Assembly (NCBI GenBank): GCA_946499615.1
Contig: CAMMST010000046.1
Location: forward strand, 1-20,553
Direction: 5' to 3'
DNA from: Enterococcus_E cecorum_B
Lineage (GTDB): Bacteria > Bacillota > Bacilli > Lactobacillales > Enterococcaceae
Length of the DNA: 20,553 nt
Under the pieces are notes generated by a model, which saw only the letters and a program-made list of their open reading frames with translations, ran no database searches and was not told the origin of the DNA. Each line of letters begins with the position of its first letter. Position 1 is the stretch's first letter. Position numbers and translations under genes: made by a program. Below, piece after piece: positions 8,599-14,565 of the stretch.

Positions 8599-8732
8599 GG
8601 ATGTGAGGCGGGTCGGTCAGTTCCAAGCAGCTAAGGTTTCCGGAATGTCAGGAAAATCCATCACATTTAAAGATTTTCCAAGACAGGCCGGCTTAGATGC
8701 ACAGGAGCTACCCGGCGAACACAGATTTCACT
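8597..8732 (+). repeat. 136-bp structured repeat, copy 3
   Basis: It has the same length and the same folding plan as copy 2. AGTTCC pairs with GGAGCT (one G-U), GCAGCTAAG with CTTAGATGC (mismatch at the same place as in copy 2), and the apical stem is GGAAAATC/GATTTTCC; the end GGCGAACACAGATT is nearly identical. Its first two bases are the last two of the pip stop codon, so it would be transcribed as the 3' end of the pip mRNA. Confidence 0.8.
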
Positions 8733-8777
8733 AAGGATGTGAGGCGACTTGCTTAGCCACGAGCGGATAAGTTTTCC
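8733..8777 (+). repeat. 5' fragment of the structured repeat (45 bp)
   Basis: It follows copy 3 directly and matches the first 42 to 45 bases of copy 2 (5609 onward) with only three or four changes, including CGAGCGGATAAGTTT. It stops before the apical stem. It resembles copy 2 more than the adjacent copy 3, so it is not a simple recent duplication of its neighbour. Confidence 0.75.
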
Positions 8778-8793
8778 TTAACTTATGAAAAAG

Positions 8794-8832
8794 ACGACGA
8801 AATGCATTTTATTGTGTGTTTCGTCGTTTTTT
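8794..8832 (+). terminator. intrinsic terminator behind pip
   Basis: ACGACGAAA (8794-8802) pairs perfectly with TTTCGTCGT (8819-8827) and is followed by a T-run to 8832. It would end the pip transcript after repeat copy 3. The last Ts form the start of the queA -35 box. Confidence 0.9.
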
Positions 8833-8859
8833 GGTATTCCTGATTTTTTGTGGTACAAT
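8831..8859 (+). promoter_or_regulatory. queA promoter
   Basis: TTGGTA (8831-8836), 17 bases, TACAAT (8854-8859), with TG one base before the -10 (extended -10). It is placed directly behind the terminator, so queA is transcribed independently of pip. Confidence 0.75.
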
Positions 8860-8896
8860 GATGGGGCGATTAATAGAATTAGAAAGTAGGAAAAAT

Positions 8897-9928
8897 ATGT
8901 TAACAACAGAAGATTTTGATTTTGATCTACCTGAAGAACTGATTGCGCAAACCCCGTTAAAGGAGCGGACAAGTTCTAGATTGTTAGTGATGAATCGCCA
9001 AACAGGAGAATTAACCGATAAACATTTTTACGATATTATTGATTATCTGAATCCAGGTGATGCTTTGGTAATGAATAACAGTCGAGTGTTACCAGCACGA
9101 TTACATGGCGAAAAGGTCGAAACTGGCGCACACTTAGAAATTTTGCTTTTGAACAATACAGTCAATGATGAGTGGGGAGTACTAATTAAACCAGCAAAAC
9201 GTGCCAAAGTCGGAACAGAAATTTCTTTTGGTGATGGTCGATTGAAGGCAGTCGTTAAAGAAGAATTAGATCATGGTGGTAGAATAATTGATTTCAAATA
9301 TGATGGGATTTTTCTTGAAATATTGGAGTCATTAGGAGAAATGCCACTACCTCCATATATCAAAGAACGCCTAGAAGATCCTGATCGTTATCAAACAGTT
9401 TATGCCAAGGAAAATGGCTCAGCAGCGGCACCAACTGCAGGGCTACACTTTACGAAAGATTTATTAGCCAAAATCGAAGCGAAAGGTGTGAAATTGGTTT
9501 ATTTGACACTTCATGTTGGTTTAGGGACCTTTAGACCAGTGAGTGTGGATAATATTGCAGAACATGAAATGCATAGTGAGTTTTATTCATTAAGCCCTGA
9601 TGCTGCACAAACACTTAATGAAGTTAAAGCAAACGGGGGTCGAATTGTTGCGGTAGGTACGACTTCTATCCGTACTTTAGAAACGATTGGTAGCAAATTT
9701 GATGGAAAAATTCAAGCAGATAGTGGTTGGACCAATATCTTTATTACACCAGGATATGAGTTCAAAGTAGTGGATGCTTTTTCTACTAATTTCCACTTAC
9801 CTAAGTCAACTTTAGTGATGTTAGTGAGTGCTTTTGCGGGTCGTGAACAAGTGCTTGCTGCTTATCAACACGTCATTGAAGAAAAGTATCGTTTCTTTTC
9901 ATTCGGCGATGCAATGTTCATTTACTAA
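8897..9928 (+). CDS. queA: S-adenosylmethionine:tRNA ribosyltransferase-isomerase QueA
   Basis: A cytoplasmic enzyme of queuosine synthesis: it transfers and isomerises the ribosyl group of S-adenosylmethionine onto preQ1 at tRNA position 34, giving epoxyqueuosine. The 343 residues match the usual family length. Conserved blocks are KERTSSRLLV near the start, NNSRVLPARL, AAPTAGLHFT, HVGLGTFRPV, GTTSIRTLE and the C-terminal FSTNFHLPKSTL block. ATG 8897 (MLTTEDFDFDLP) is chosen over an upstream in-frame ATG at 8816 because the longer form would begin inside the terminator and before the promoter; GTAGG lies 6 bases before it. The gene is intact although the prophage starts just behind its stop. 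Confidence 0.97.
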   Translation: MLTTEDFDFDLPEELIAQTPLKERTSSRLLVMNRQTGELTDKHFYDIIDYLNPGDALVMNNSRVLPARLHGEKVETGAHLEILLLNNTVNDEWGVLIKPAKRAKVGTEISFGDGRLKAVVKEELDHGGRIIDFKYDGIFLEILESLGEMPLPPYIKERLEDPDRYQTVYAKENGSAAAPTAGLHFTKDLLAKIEAKGVKLVYLTLHVGLGTFRPVSVDNIAEHEMHSEFYSLSPDAAQTLNEVKANGGRIVAVGTTSIRTLETIGSKFDGKIQADSGWTNIFITPGYEFKVVDAFSTNFHLPKSTLVMLVSAFAGREQVLAAYQHVIEEKYRFFSFGDAMFIY

Positions 9929-9940
9929 GTATATCTTAGT
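9924..9940. other. candidate phage attachment core at the queA 3' end
   Basis: ACTAAG-TATAT-CTTAGT is a perfect 6-bp inverted repeat with a 5-base centre that overlaps the queA stop codon. Tyrosine-integrase crossover sites often have this form and sit at gene ends next to int. The matching right site is outside the window, so this is only a candidate; the core could lie anywhere between 9929 and 10102. Confidence 0.3.
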
Positions 9941-10051
9941 TATTCCATAAACACATAAACATCAAAAACATTAGAAAATAAAGCATTTAAAGAAACTTTT
10001 AAAAATGAATATTGATAAAAAATGATAGAAAATTACGTTTAGTCGGAATGT

Positions 10052-10098
10052 TGTCGGGATAAATTTCTGAAATACGAAAAATATCCCGACACATTTTT
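10052..10098 (+). terminator. intrinsic terminator between queA and int
   Basis: TGTCGGGATA (10052-10061) pairs perfectly with TATCCCGACA (10082-10091), followed by CATTTTTTT. The T-run is on the plus strand only, so it stops rightward transcription from queA before it runs antisense into int. Confidence 0.8.
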
Positions 10099-10102
10099 TT
10101 GA

Positions 10103-11269
10103 TTAAGATTGGCCAAATTTTAATCGCTTATCGACAATATTAATGACATTATCAGCTACCTCATCTTGGATATGTTCATATTTTTCTGTCATATAAGCAG
10201 TCGAATGACCTAAATAATTTGCAACATGCTCTTTTGGCGCGCCAGCAATAATGGCTTGCGTTGTGAAGTAGTGTCTTAACAAATGAGGAAAAGCATGTAA
10301 CTCTGTGATTTCATTTATTCTGGAAAAAAGTCGATTAATTTGTCCGACATCGTATGGTTTTCCAGTAATAGGATTAATATATAAGTAATCATCTTGATGC
10401 AAAATTTCTCCAAAATCTTTTTTTATTTCTTTAGCTTCATTTAAGGCAATCTGTAGGAGTTCAGTTCCTTTTTGATTTAAAGCAATCCATCTAGAAACGC
10501 CTGTCTTAGTAGTACCTTTTCCATCTGGTTCTGAGCTTGTTCTACTATCACTGATGTCCAGTTTTGTATTAAAGCCTTCTTTATACAAAATAGATGATGG
10601 TTTTAGTCCTAATATTTCACCTCTTCTTAGACCGAATGAACAAAGATAAACAAACGTAAAATCGTAAGGTGTAAGATGCTTCTCGGCAGCTGCCATCCAT
10701 ATTTGATAATCCTCAAAAGAAAATCTTTTACTTTTTGGTTCTAAATTTGAATCACCTATAACTACTCTTCTTAGTCTGTTTCTTTCGATAATTCCCATAT
10801 CAACTGCATCGTTTAACATATTCATAAATGTGTGATGATAGGATACGACAGTGGATTTACGATATTTTTTTAATTTTTCTGCAATCCATAAGGTGTATGT
10901 TTCTAATTTTAATTTTGACATAGGAATATTGCCAAATACAGGGGATATATGATTTCTCCAATCTGCATCATGTTTTATTTTGGTAGCTTTACTCCATTGT
11001 TTAACTTGTAATTTCCTCAACGAATATTTTTGATAATATTCATCACAAGTTAATTGTTTTTGAGTTAGGTAATCTGATTCATTCATAGCAAGTACACGTT
11101 CGATTTCAGCCAAACGCACTTTTGCTTCAGCTAGTGTTCGAAAGCCAGATTCATCTAATTCTGTCTTTTTGCCATCTTTGTAAAATGCTCGTCTAATACG
11201 AAATCTTTTGCCTTTTTTTGTCTCATAACAAAAGATATTTGGATATTTAGTCTTTTCATATTTACTCAT
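10103..11269 (-). CDS. int: phage integrase, tyrosine recombinase
   Basis: A 388-residue site-specific recombinase that would insert and, with an excisionase, remove the prophage. The N-terminus (about 8-60) looks like an arm-DNA-binding domain, followed by a SAM-like core-binding domain (about 72-165) and the catalytic domain. Catalytic residues visible: Arg215 (GLRRGE), probably Lys255, His329 and Arg332 (HLLRH), His355 (LGHS) and Tyr364 (TEKYEH). All are present, so the enzyme looks active. AGGAG lies 7 bases before the ATG. It points to the left end of the prophage, next to queA, as expected for a phage integrase beside its attachment site. Confidence 0.95.
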   Translation of the reverse strand: MSKYEKTKYPNIFCYETKKGKRFRIRRAFYKDGKKTELDESGFRTLAEAKVRLAEIERVLAMNESDYLTQKQLTCDEYYQKYSLRKLQVKQWSKATKIKHDADWRNHISPVFGNIPMSKLKLETYTLWIAEKLKKYRKSTVVSYHHTFMNMLNDAVDMGIIERNRLRRVVIGDSNLEPKSKRFSFEDYQIWMAAAEKHLTPYDFTFVYLCSFGLRRGEILGLKPSSILYKEGFNTKLDISDSRTSSEPDGKGTTKTGVSRWIALNQKGTELLQIALNEAKEIKKDFGEILHQDDYLYINPITGKPYDVGQINRLFSRINEITELHAFPHLLRHYFTTQAIIAGAPKEHVANYLGHSTAYMTEKYEHIQDEVADNVINIVDKRLKFGQS

Positions 11270-11321
11270 GGTTTATTCTCCTTTCGCTCCCGGACAGAAT
11301 GCATAGAGAATAATGTGGCAT
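11262..11321 (-). CDS. possible 19-residue leader peptide coupled to int
   Basis: A short frame reads MPHYSLCILSGSERRINHE and stops 8 bases inside int, in another frame. AAGGAG precedes its ATG, but by only 3 bases, which is short. The int ribosome binding site lies inside this frame, so translation of the leader could open or close int expression. No homologue is recognised; it may be chance. Confidence 0.3.
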   Translation of the reverse strand: MPHYSLCILSGSERRINHE

Positions 11322-11370
11322 CAACTCCTTAAATATGATAAAATGTATAGCAAATAGCCCACAATTGTGG
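11308..11370 (-). promoter_or_regulatory. int control region with 12-bp palindrome
   Basis: CCACAATTGTGG (11359-11370) is a perfect palindrome. On the minus strand its TTGTGG half, 18 bases and TATCAT form a possible int promoter, so a protein on the palindrome would cover the -35 box. The promoter match is moderate. The sequence differs from the ACACTATAGTGT operators of the immunity region. Confidence 0.4.
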
Positions 11371-11386
11371 TGATATTTTGGACAGG

Positions 11387-11426
11387 CACACCTTCAAAGT
11401 TTGGCGATGGAGAGGGTGTGTTTTTT
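11387..11426 (+). terminator. possible plus-strand terminator between int and the TM2 gene
   Basis: CACACC (11387-11392) pairs with GGTGTG (11415-11420) across a 22-base loop, followed by T6. The T-run is on the plus strand although both neighbouring genes are on minus, so it would end a rightward, non-coding transcript starting in the int leader. The stem is short and the call is weak. Confidence 0.4.
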
Positions 11427-11427
11427 G

Positions 11428-11919
11428 TTAATTGAATGTAACTAAGCCTTGGCTATTAGTTTTTTTGAACAACGCTTTTATCGCATCAATAAAGCTGAGA
11501 ATAGCAGGAACAAAAGTCCAACAAAATACAAGATATAGAACTGCTGACTTCTGCCCTGCGTAAAATCTATGAACCCCAAATCCTCCTAGAGTCAAAGCTA
11601 ATATAATATAAATCCATTTATTTACATATTTTCTGTTGTCTGGCGCAGTGACATTGTTTATCATAGTTTGATTCTGACTAACACTAGTTTGATTGGTTGC
11701 GGAAGAATTATTTTCATTTACAATACTTATATTAATTCCTTCGTCATTTTTCTTATTTTTAACTTCATTAACAATATATGTTTCACCATCTAAAAATAAA
11801 TCCACTTCATCACCAACAAAAGGTCTAAACGAAAGCGCGTCGTAATCAACACGCACGATAGTGTCGTCATCCTTTGCTATCACAACTTTGTTTTCCTCTA
11901 ACTTAATAATTTTTGCCAT
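11428..11919 (-). CDS. TM2-domain membrane protein of the lysogeny module
   Basis: A 163-residue protein. The N-terminal half (about 1-60) is a soluble, beta-rich acidic domain, followed by an Asn/Ser/Gln/Thr-rich linker. The C-terminal part is a TM2 domain: two membrane helices with the family motif GGFGVHRFYAG between them. TM2 proteins occur widely; their role in phages is not settled, with superinfection exclusion a possible guess because of the position between int and the repressor operon. Start ATG 11919 has AAGGAG 9 bases upstream; a second ATG at 11925 is only 3 bases from that box, and the longer open frame from 12006 would overlap the peptidase gene. Confidence 0.8.
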   Translation of the reverse strand: MAKIIKLEENKVVIAKDDDTIVRVDYDALSFRPFVGDEVDLFLDGETYIVNEVKNKKNDEGINISIVNENNSSATNQTSVSQNQTMINNVTAPDNRKYVNKWIYIILALTLGGFGVHRFYAGQKSAVLYLVFCWTFVPAILSFIDAIKALFKKTNSQGLVTFN

Positions 11920-11962
11920 ATTCATAACTCCTTGCAAATAATATTTAAATAGTATACAACTA

Positions 11963-12388
11963 CTACTCAACAAAACTCCTAAACTGCTCACTACCGTAAT
12001 ACGCACTAGTCATCACTTCTTTAACGATAAACTCATGCTCATGGTCCACATCATATCTCTCCATAAAATCTATCCAATTAGCATTTTCAGGTTCTGTATA
12101 TTCCTTATAATGATAAACTAATTGCTCAATCAAACAGTTGTTAGCTTCATTTTCCATACGTCTATGCATTCTAGAAGTAACCATGTACAATTTGTGTTCA
12201 TTCTTATGCAATGCAGCATGTGCTAACTCATGAATGATCGCTTTTTGCTGTTCAAATTCAGATAGATTTTGATTAACAACGATTATATCTAGCGTAGGTA
12301 AGTAGTGAGCATCATCTTCTGTTAAATCTAAATAAGCGATTTTAACATTTAATTCCGAGCTAATTTTCCTAATGTAACCGTCAAACAC
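11963..12388 (-). CDS. ImmA/IrrE-type zinc metallopeptidase
   Basis: A 141-residue cytoplasmic peptidase. The active-site motif HELAH is at 53-57 and the probable third zinc ligand is Glu81 in MENEAN. In ICEBs1 and many prophages ImmA cleaves the partner repressor ImmR after DNA damage or quorum signals and so starts excision. Here it lies 11 bases behind the XRE repressor gene in the same leftward operon, which fits that pairing. The start is GTG 12388 with AGGTGG 4 bases upstream; the ATG at 12390 is in another frame and gives no protein of this family. Confidence 0.9.
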   Translation of the reverse strand: MFDGYIRKISSELNVKIAYLDLTEDDAHYLPTLDIIVVNQNLSEFEQQKAIIHELAHAALHKNEHKLYMVTSRMHRRMENEANNCLIEQLVYHYKEYTEPENANWIDFMERYDVDHEHEFIVKEVMTSAYYGSEQFRSFVE

Positions 12389-12399
12389 ATTACCACCTA

Positions 12400-12750
12400 C
12401 TATTGATTCTTGCTTTCAAGATAAGCTTTAATGAAATTCTTGATAATAGGTCTGTCAGCGTCAGATATACCTTTACCGTCATAAGACATAGCGCTATTTA
12501 ACGCTCTTTCAAGAATATCATCATCTGCTTCTTGATTTTCGTTCATGTACTTATTATCAGTACGACCTAGCAGATAGTCTACAGATACGTTGAAGTAGTC
12601 GGCTATTTCCGCTAATTTTTCAGCAGAAGGTTGTTTGCCACTTTTCAAACTATAAAAGTAATTTTCGCTATAACCTAAATCTAAAGTTACTTGCTTCATT
12701 GTTTTTGAGCGTGATTTTGCAAGTTTTTTTATTCTTTCAAATACCGTCAT
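12400..12750 (-). CDS. XRE-family phage repressor (ImmR-like)
   Basis: A 116-residue protein. The N-terminal helix-turn-helix domain (about 5-62, ending NVSVDYLLGRTD) is typical of lysogeny repressors; the C-terminal 50 residues are acidic and helical, probably for oligomer formation. There is no LexA/CI-type self-cleaving peptidase domain, so induction should depend on the downstream metallopeptidase. It is expected to bind the two ACACTATAGTGT sites next to it, keep the rightward early promoter off and regulate its own. AAGGAG lies 9 bases before the ATG. Confidence 0.9.
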   Translation of the reverse strand: MTVFERIKKLAKSRSKTMKQVTLDLGYSENYFYSLKSGKQPSAEKLAEIADYFNVSVDYLLGRTDNKYMNENQEADDDILERALNSAMSYDGKGISDADRPIIKNFIKAYLESKNQ

Positions 12751-12790
12751 TTCAGCATTCTCCTTTGTTTTTTACAAAAAACAATAAAAA

Positions 12791-12817
12791 AGTATAATTT
12801 TTACTTTACAAAATCAA
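12791..12817 (-). promoter_or_regulatory. leftward (repressor) promoter
   Basis: On the minus strand TTGATT (12817-12812), 15 bases and TATACT (12796-12791) precede the repressor gene. The -35 box touches the left operator. The spacing is short, so the exact boxes are uncertain. Confidence 0.45.
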
Positions 12818-12828
12818 CACTATAGTGT
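12817..12828. promoter_or_regulatory. left operator, ACACTATAGTGT
   Basis: A perfect 12-bp palindrome, identical to the site at 12946-12957. Read towards the repressor gene it continues TGATTTTG; the right site, read towards its own gene, continues TGTTTTGG, so the match extends beyond the palindrome in mirror orientation. It overlaps the -35 region of the leftward promoter. Confidence 0.75.
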
Positions 12829-12838
12829 ATATTGTTTC

Positions 12839-12857
12839 TTGTAAGTTGTTTTGATAG
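12839..12857. repeat. left arm of a 19-bp inverted repeat
   Basis: TTGTAAGTTGTTTTGATAG is the reverse complement of 12986-13004 except for one base (18 of 19). The arms are 128 bases apart and placed asymmetrically relative to the operators, so this is a second, separate symmetric signal in the control region. Confidence 0.65.
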
Positions 12858-12945
12858 AAAAAAGCTAAAACAAATTGAAACGCAATGTTGGCTGCATATG
12901 TGTTAAACAATGTGTTGTAGCGTGTATTTTCTATACGTTCATATT

Positions 12946-12957
12946 ACACTATAGTGT
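12946..12957. promoter_or_regulatory. right operator, ACACTATAGTGT
   Basis: The second copy of the perfect 12-bp palindrome, 129 bases from the first. Its last base is the first T of the TTGTTT that may serve as -35 of the early rightward promoter, which fits direct repression of the lytic genes. Confidence 0.75.
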
Positions 12958-12982
12958 TGTTTTGGTCAATATATTTTATAAA
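12957..12982 (+). promoter_or_regulatory. rightward early promoter
   Basis: TTGTTT (12957-12962) and TATAAA (12977-12982) with 14 bases between, ahead of the cro-like gene. The spacing is short, but the layout mirrors the leftward promoter, including contact with the operator. Confidence 0.4.
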
Positions 12983-12985
12983 AAA

Positions 12986-13004
12986 CTATCGAAACAACTT
13001 ACAA
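12986..13004. repeat. right arm of the 19-bp inverted repeat
   Basis: CTATCGAAACAACTTACAA pairs with 12839-12857 at 18 of 19 positions. It lies near the expected start of the early rightward transcript, so it might be a second regulator's site (for example for Cro). Confidence 0.65.
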
Positions 13005-13027
13005 AAAATGTAAGGGAGGTAGATGAA

Positions 13028-13219
13028 ATGCCAGAAACTCAATCAGGAAGAGAAAAAATCAGAAGTTATCTAAAAGATAACGGTATTTCTCTGACAACGG
13101 TTAGTGTTTATTTCGGAATTAAAAAGCAAGATTTGGTTGATTATTTGAATGGCAATAACCAAAGTAAAAAAGCGCACGAAACTTTAACCAAAATAATTGA
13201 AGCGTACAAAATCAGATAG
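13028..13219 (+). CDS. small Cro-like DNA-binding protein
   Basis: A 63-residue basic protein. Residues about 7-58 have the helix-turn-helix look of phage Cro and plasmid-type repressors (ISLTTVSVYFGIKKQDLVDYLNG). As first gene of the early rightward operon it is expected to compete with the lysogeny repressor at the shared operators. The start ATG 13028 has GGGAGGT 7 bases upstream; the open frame extends to 12875 but that stretch runs through the right operator and promoter, so the longer protein is rejected. The family call is moderately sure. Confidence 0.75.
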   Translation: MPETQSGREKIRSYLKDNGISLTTVSVYFGIKKQDLVDYLNGNNQSKKAHETLTKIIEAYKIR

Positions 13220-13236
13220 AAAGGAATGAACAATAG

Positions 13237-14016
13237 ATGAATGAACTAAAAAATATTGGAAAGCAAACAATCGGGCAATATGAATTTACTGGTATTGAAG
13301 GTGGGTTCGGAGAAGGCAAGAAAGCAATGTTGGTAAAAGATATTGCTGAAATTCATGGTAGACCAGTTAAGGCGATAAACCAATCAATTGAACGACAAAT
13401 CAAAAGATTTAAAACCGAAGTTGATATTTTAGATCTGAAATCAAATAATTTTGCGGTCACATTGAGTGACCTCGGATTTAATCAAGGTCAAATCAATGCG
13501 TCTAAACATATCTACCTACTTTCAGAACGCGGCTACTCTAAATTGCTCAAAATTTTAGAAGATGACAAGGCGTGGGAAGTATACGAAGAGTTGGTAGACA
13601 ACTATTTCAGTATGCGAGCCGAACAAAAGCGCCTACCATCCACGCGAGAAGCAATTCAACAACTATTGTTACAAGGCGTTGAAGAAGTCAATCAACGCGT
13701 TGATGTCATGGAAGAACGCTTATCCAATGTTGAAGAGAATGCCAAGTTAGATACAGGCGATTACAACGTGATTTCAAAGCGAGTGAAAAAACGTGTTTAT
13801 GAAGTAGCTAGAGCGTACGGATTGAACGTAAAACAAAGCAAGCTGTTATCTCCATTATTCAAGGATATTAACAGCGGTATTAAGCGAATCGCTAACGTTG
13901 ATGCAAGAACTCAATTATGTAAGAAACACTATCAATCAGTGATGGATTTTATAAACGATTGGGAACCTGCAACAGCTACAAGATATGAAATCAAGCAAAT
14001 GAAGCTTGATATTTAG
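13237..14016 (+). CDS. ORF6N/ORF6C-type phage antirepressor
   Basis: A 259-residue soluble protein. The N-terminal part (about 15-115) fits the ORF6N domain, a KilA-N-like DNA-binding fold common in phage antirepressors (AEIHGRPVKAINQSIERQ, then YLLSERGYSKLLKIL). A coiled-coil linker (about 125-160) leads to an ORF6C-type C-terminal domain (about 165-255). Proteins of this type counteract lysogeny repressors, although the partner is often unknown. It is the second gene of the early rightward operon, behind the Cro-like gene. Confidence 0.85.
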   Translation: MNELKNIGKQTIGQYEFTGIEGGFGEGKKAMLVKDIAEIHGRPVKAINQSIERQIKRFKTEVDILDLKSNNFAVTLSDLGFNQGQINASKHIYLLSERGYSKLLKILEDDKAWEVYEELVDNYFSMRAEQKRLPSTREAIQQLLLQGVEEVNQRVDVMEERLSNVEENAKLDTGDYNVISKRVKKRVYEVARAYGLNVKQSKLLSPLFKDINSGIKRIANVDARTQLCKKHYQSVMDFINDWEPATATRYEIKQMKLDI

Positions 14017-14029
14017 GAAGGTGCATATC

Positions 14030-14227
14030 ATGAACGGATATCAAAAATTAAAAGAACTCAGAGAGTCAAAAGGACTAAGCATTGAACAAATGGCTGAAAT
14101 TTTAGAAAGAACCCCAAAAACGTACAAGCGTATTGAAAATGGGTTGACTTTAATCACTGGGTATAACTTTTTAAAACGAATTAAGGACAATTTTCCAGAT
14201 TTTGACATGAATGAATTATTCAGTTAG
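14030..14227 (+). CDS. small XRE-type helix-turn-helix protein
   Basis: 65 residues, almost entirely one HTH domain: KLKELRESKGLSIEQMAEIL then TPKTYKRIENG (about 4-41). It is probably a DNA-binding regulator of early phage genes. ATG 14030 follows AGGAAGG by 8 bases; the frame open from 14006 would overlap the antirepressor gene and has no ribosome binding site. It is tightly packed with its neighbours, 3 bases before the next gene's ribosome-binding region. Confidence 0.8.
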   Translation: MNGYQKLKELRESKGLSIEQMAEILERTPKTYKRIENGLTLITGYNFLKRIKDNFPDFDMNELFS

Positions 14228-14239
14228 GAGTTGATTCAC

Positions 14240-14518
14240 ATGAATATCTTTGGAAAAGATTTTATAGACGCATTGATGGAAACAATCAAAAAACTCCTAA
14301 AAAAAGCAGTAAAAGAAATTGTCGAAGAAATCAATGATGAAGAAAAGTTTTTATTAAATCGAAAAGAAATTTCAGAAGCGATTGGCTGTGATGTCAATGT
14401 ATTTGACGAGAATTATCGTTACAGACCGGGCTTTCCATACCATATGAAAGGCAGCCAGGAAGCCTGGAATAAAAAAGAAGTATTTGAGTATCTACACAAT
14501 AACAAACTAACGAAGTGA
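14240..14518 (+). CDS. excisionase-like (DUF771-type) small protein
   Basis: 92 residues. The N-terminal 35 are a charged helix; the rest (about 38-88) looks like a winged helix of the MerR/excisionase type: LLNRKEISEAIGC, an aromatic Arg/Pro turn (NYRYRPGFPYHMKGS), then WNKKEVFEYLHNN. Similar early phage proteins of lactic acid bacteria are labelled DUF771. A role in excision or in early gene control is possible and not proven. ATG 14240 is preceded by AGGAG at 8 bases; the TTG at 14231 overlaps that box. Confidence 0.65.
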   Translation: MNIFGKDFIDALMETIKKLLKKAVKEIVEEINDEEKFLLNRKEISEAIGCDVNVFDENYRYRPGFPYHMKGSQEAWNKKEVFEYLHNNKLTK

Positions 14519-14520
14519 GA

Positions 14521-14535
14521 CTCCCGGACAGAGTG
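14521..14535 (+). repeat. 15-mer shared with the int leader
   Basis: CTCCCGGACAGAGTG differs by one base from CTCCCGGACAGAATG at 11287-11301. One copy lies in the int leader, the other between two early genes, both non-coding in the main annotation. It could be a binding site for a phage protein or chance; it is GC-rich against an AT-rich background. Confidence 0.4.
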
Positions 14536-14565
14536 AACTTTACTAAAGAAAAAGAGGAGAAATAA

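Noticed and set aside
8816..8896. 27-residue hydrophobic N-terminal extension of QueA
   Set aside because: It begins inside a terminator hairpin and before the promoter, and QueA is a cytoplasmic enzyme of about 343 residues.
12946..12957. CACTATAG inside the operators resembles the core of a T7 RNA polymerase promoter
   Set aside because: Only 8 bases match, as part of a palindrome that occurs twice at the divergent switch; the rest of the T7 promoter is absent.
12875..13027. 51-residue N-terminal extension of the Cro-like gene
   Set aside because: It would be coded by the operator and promoter region; a strong GGGAGGT box precedes the internal ATG at 13028.
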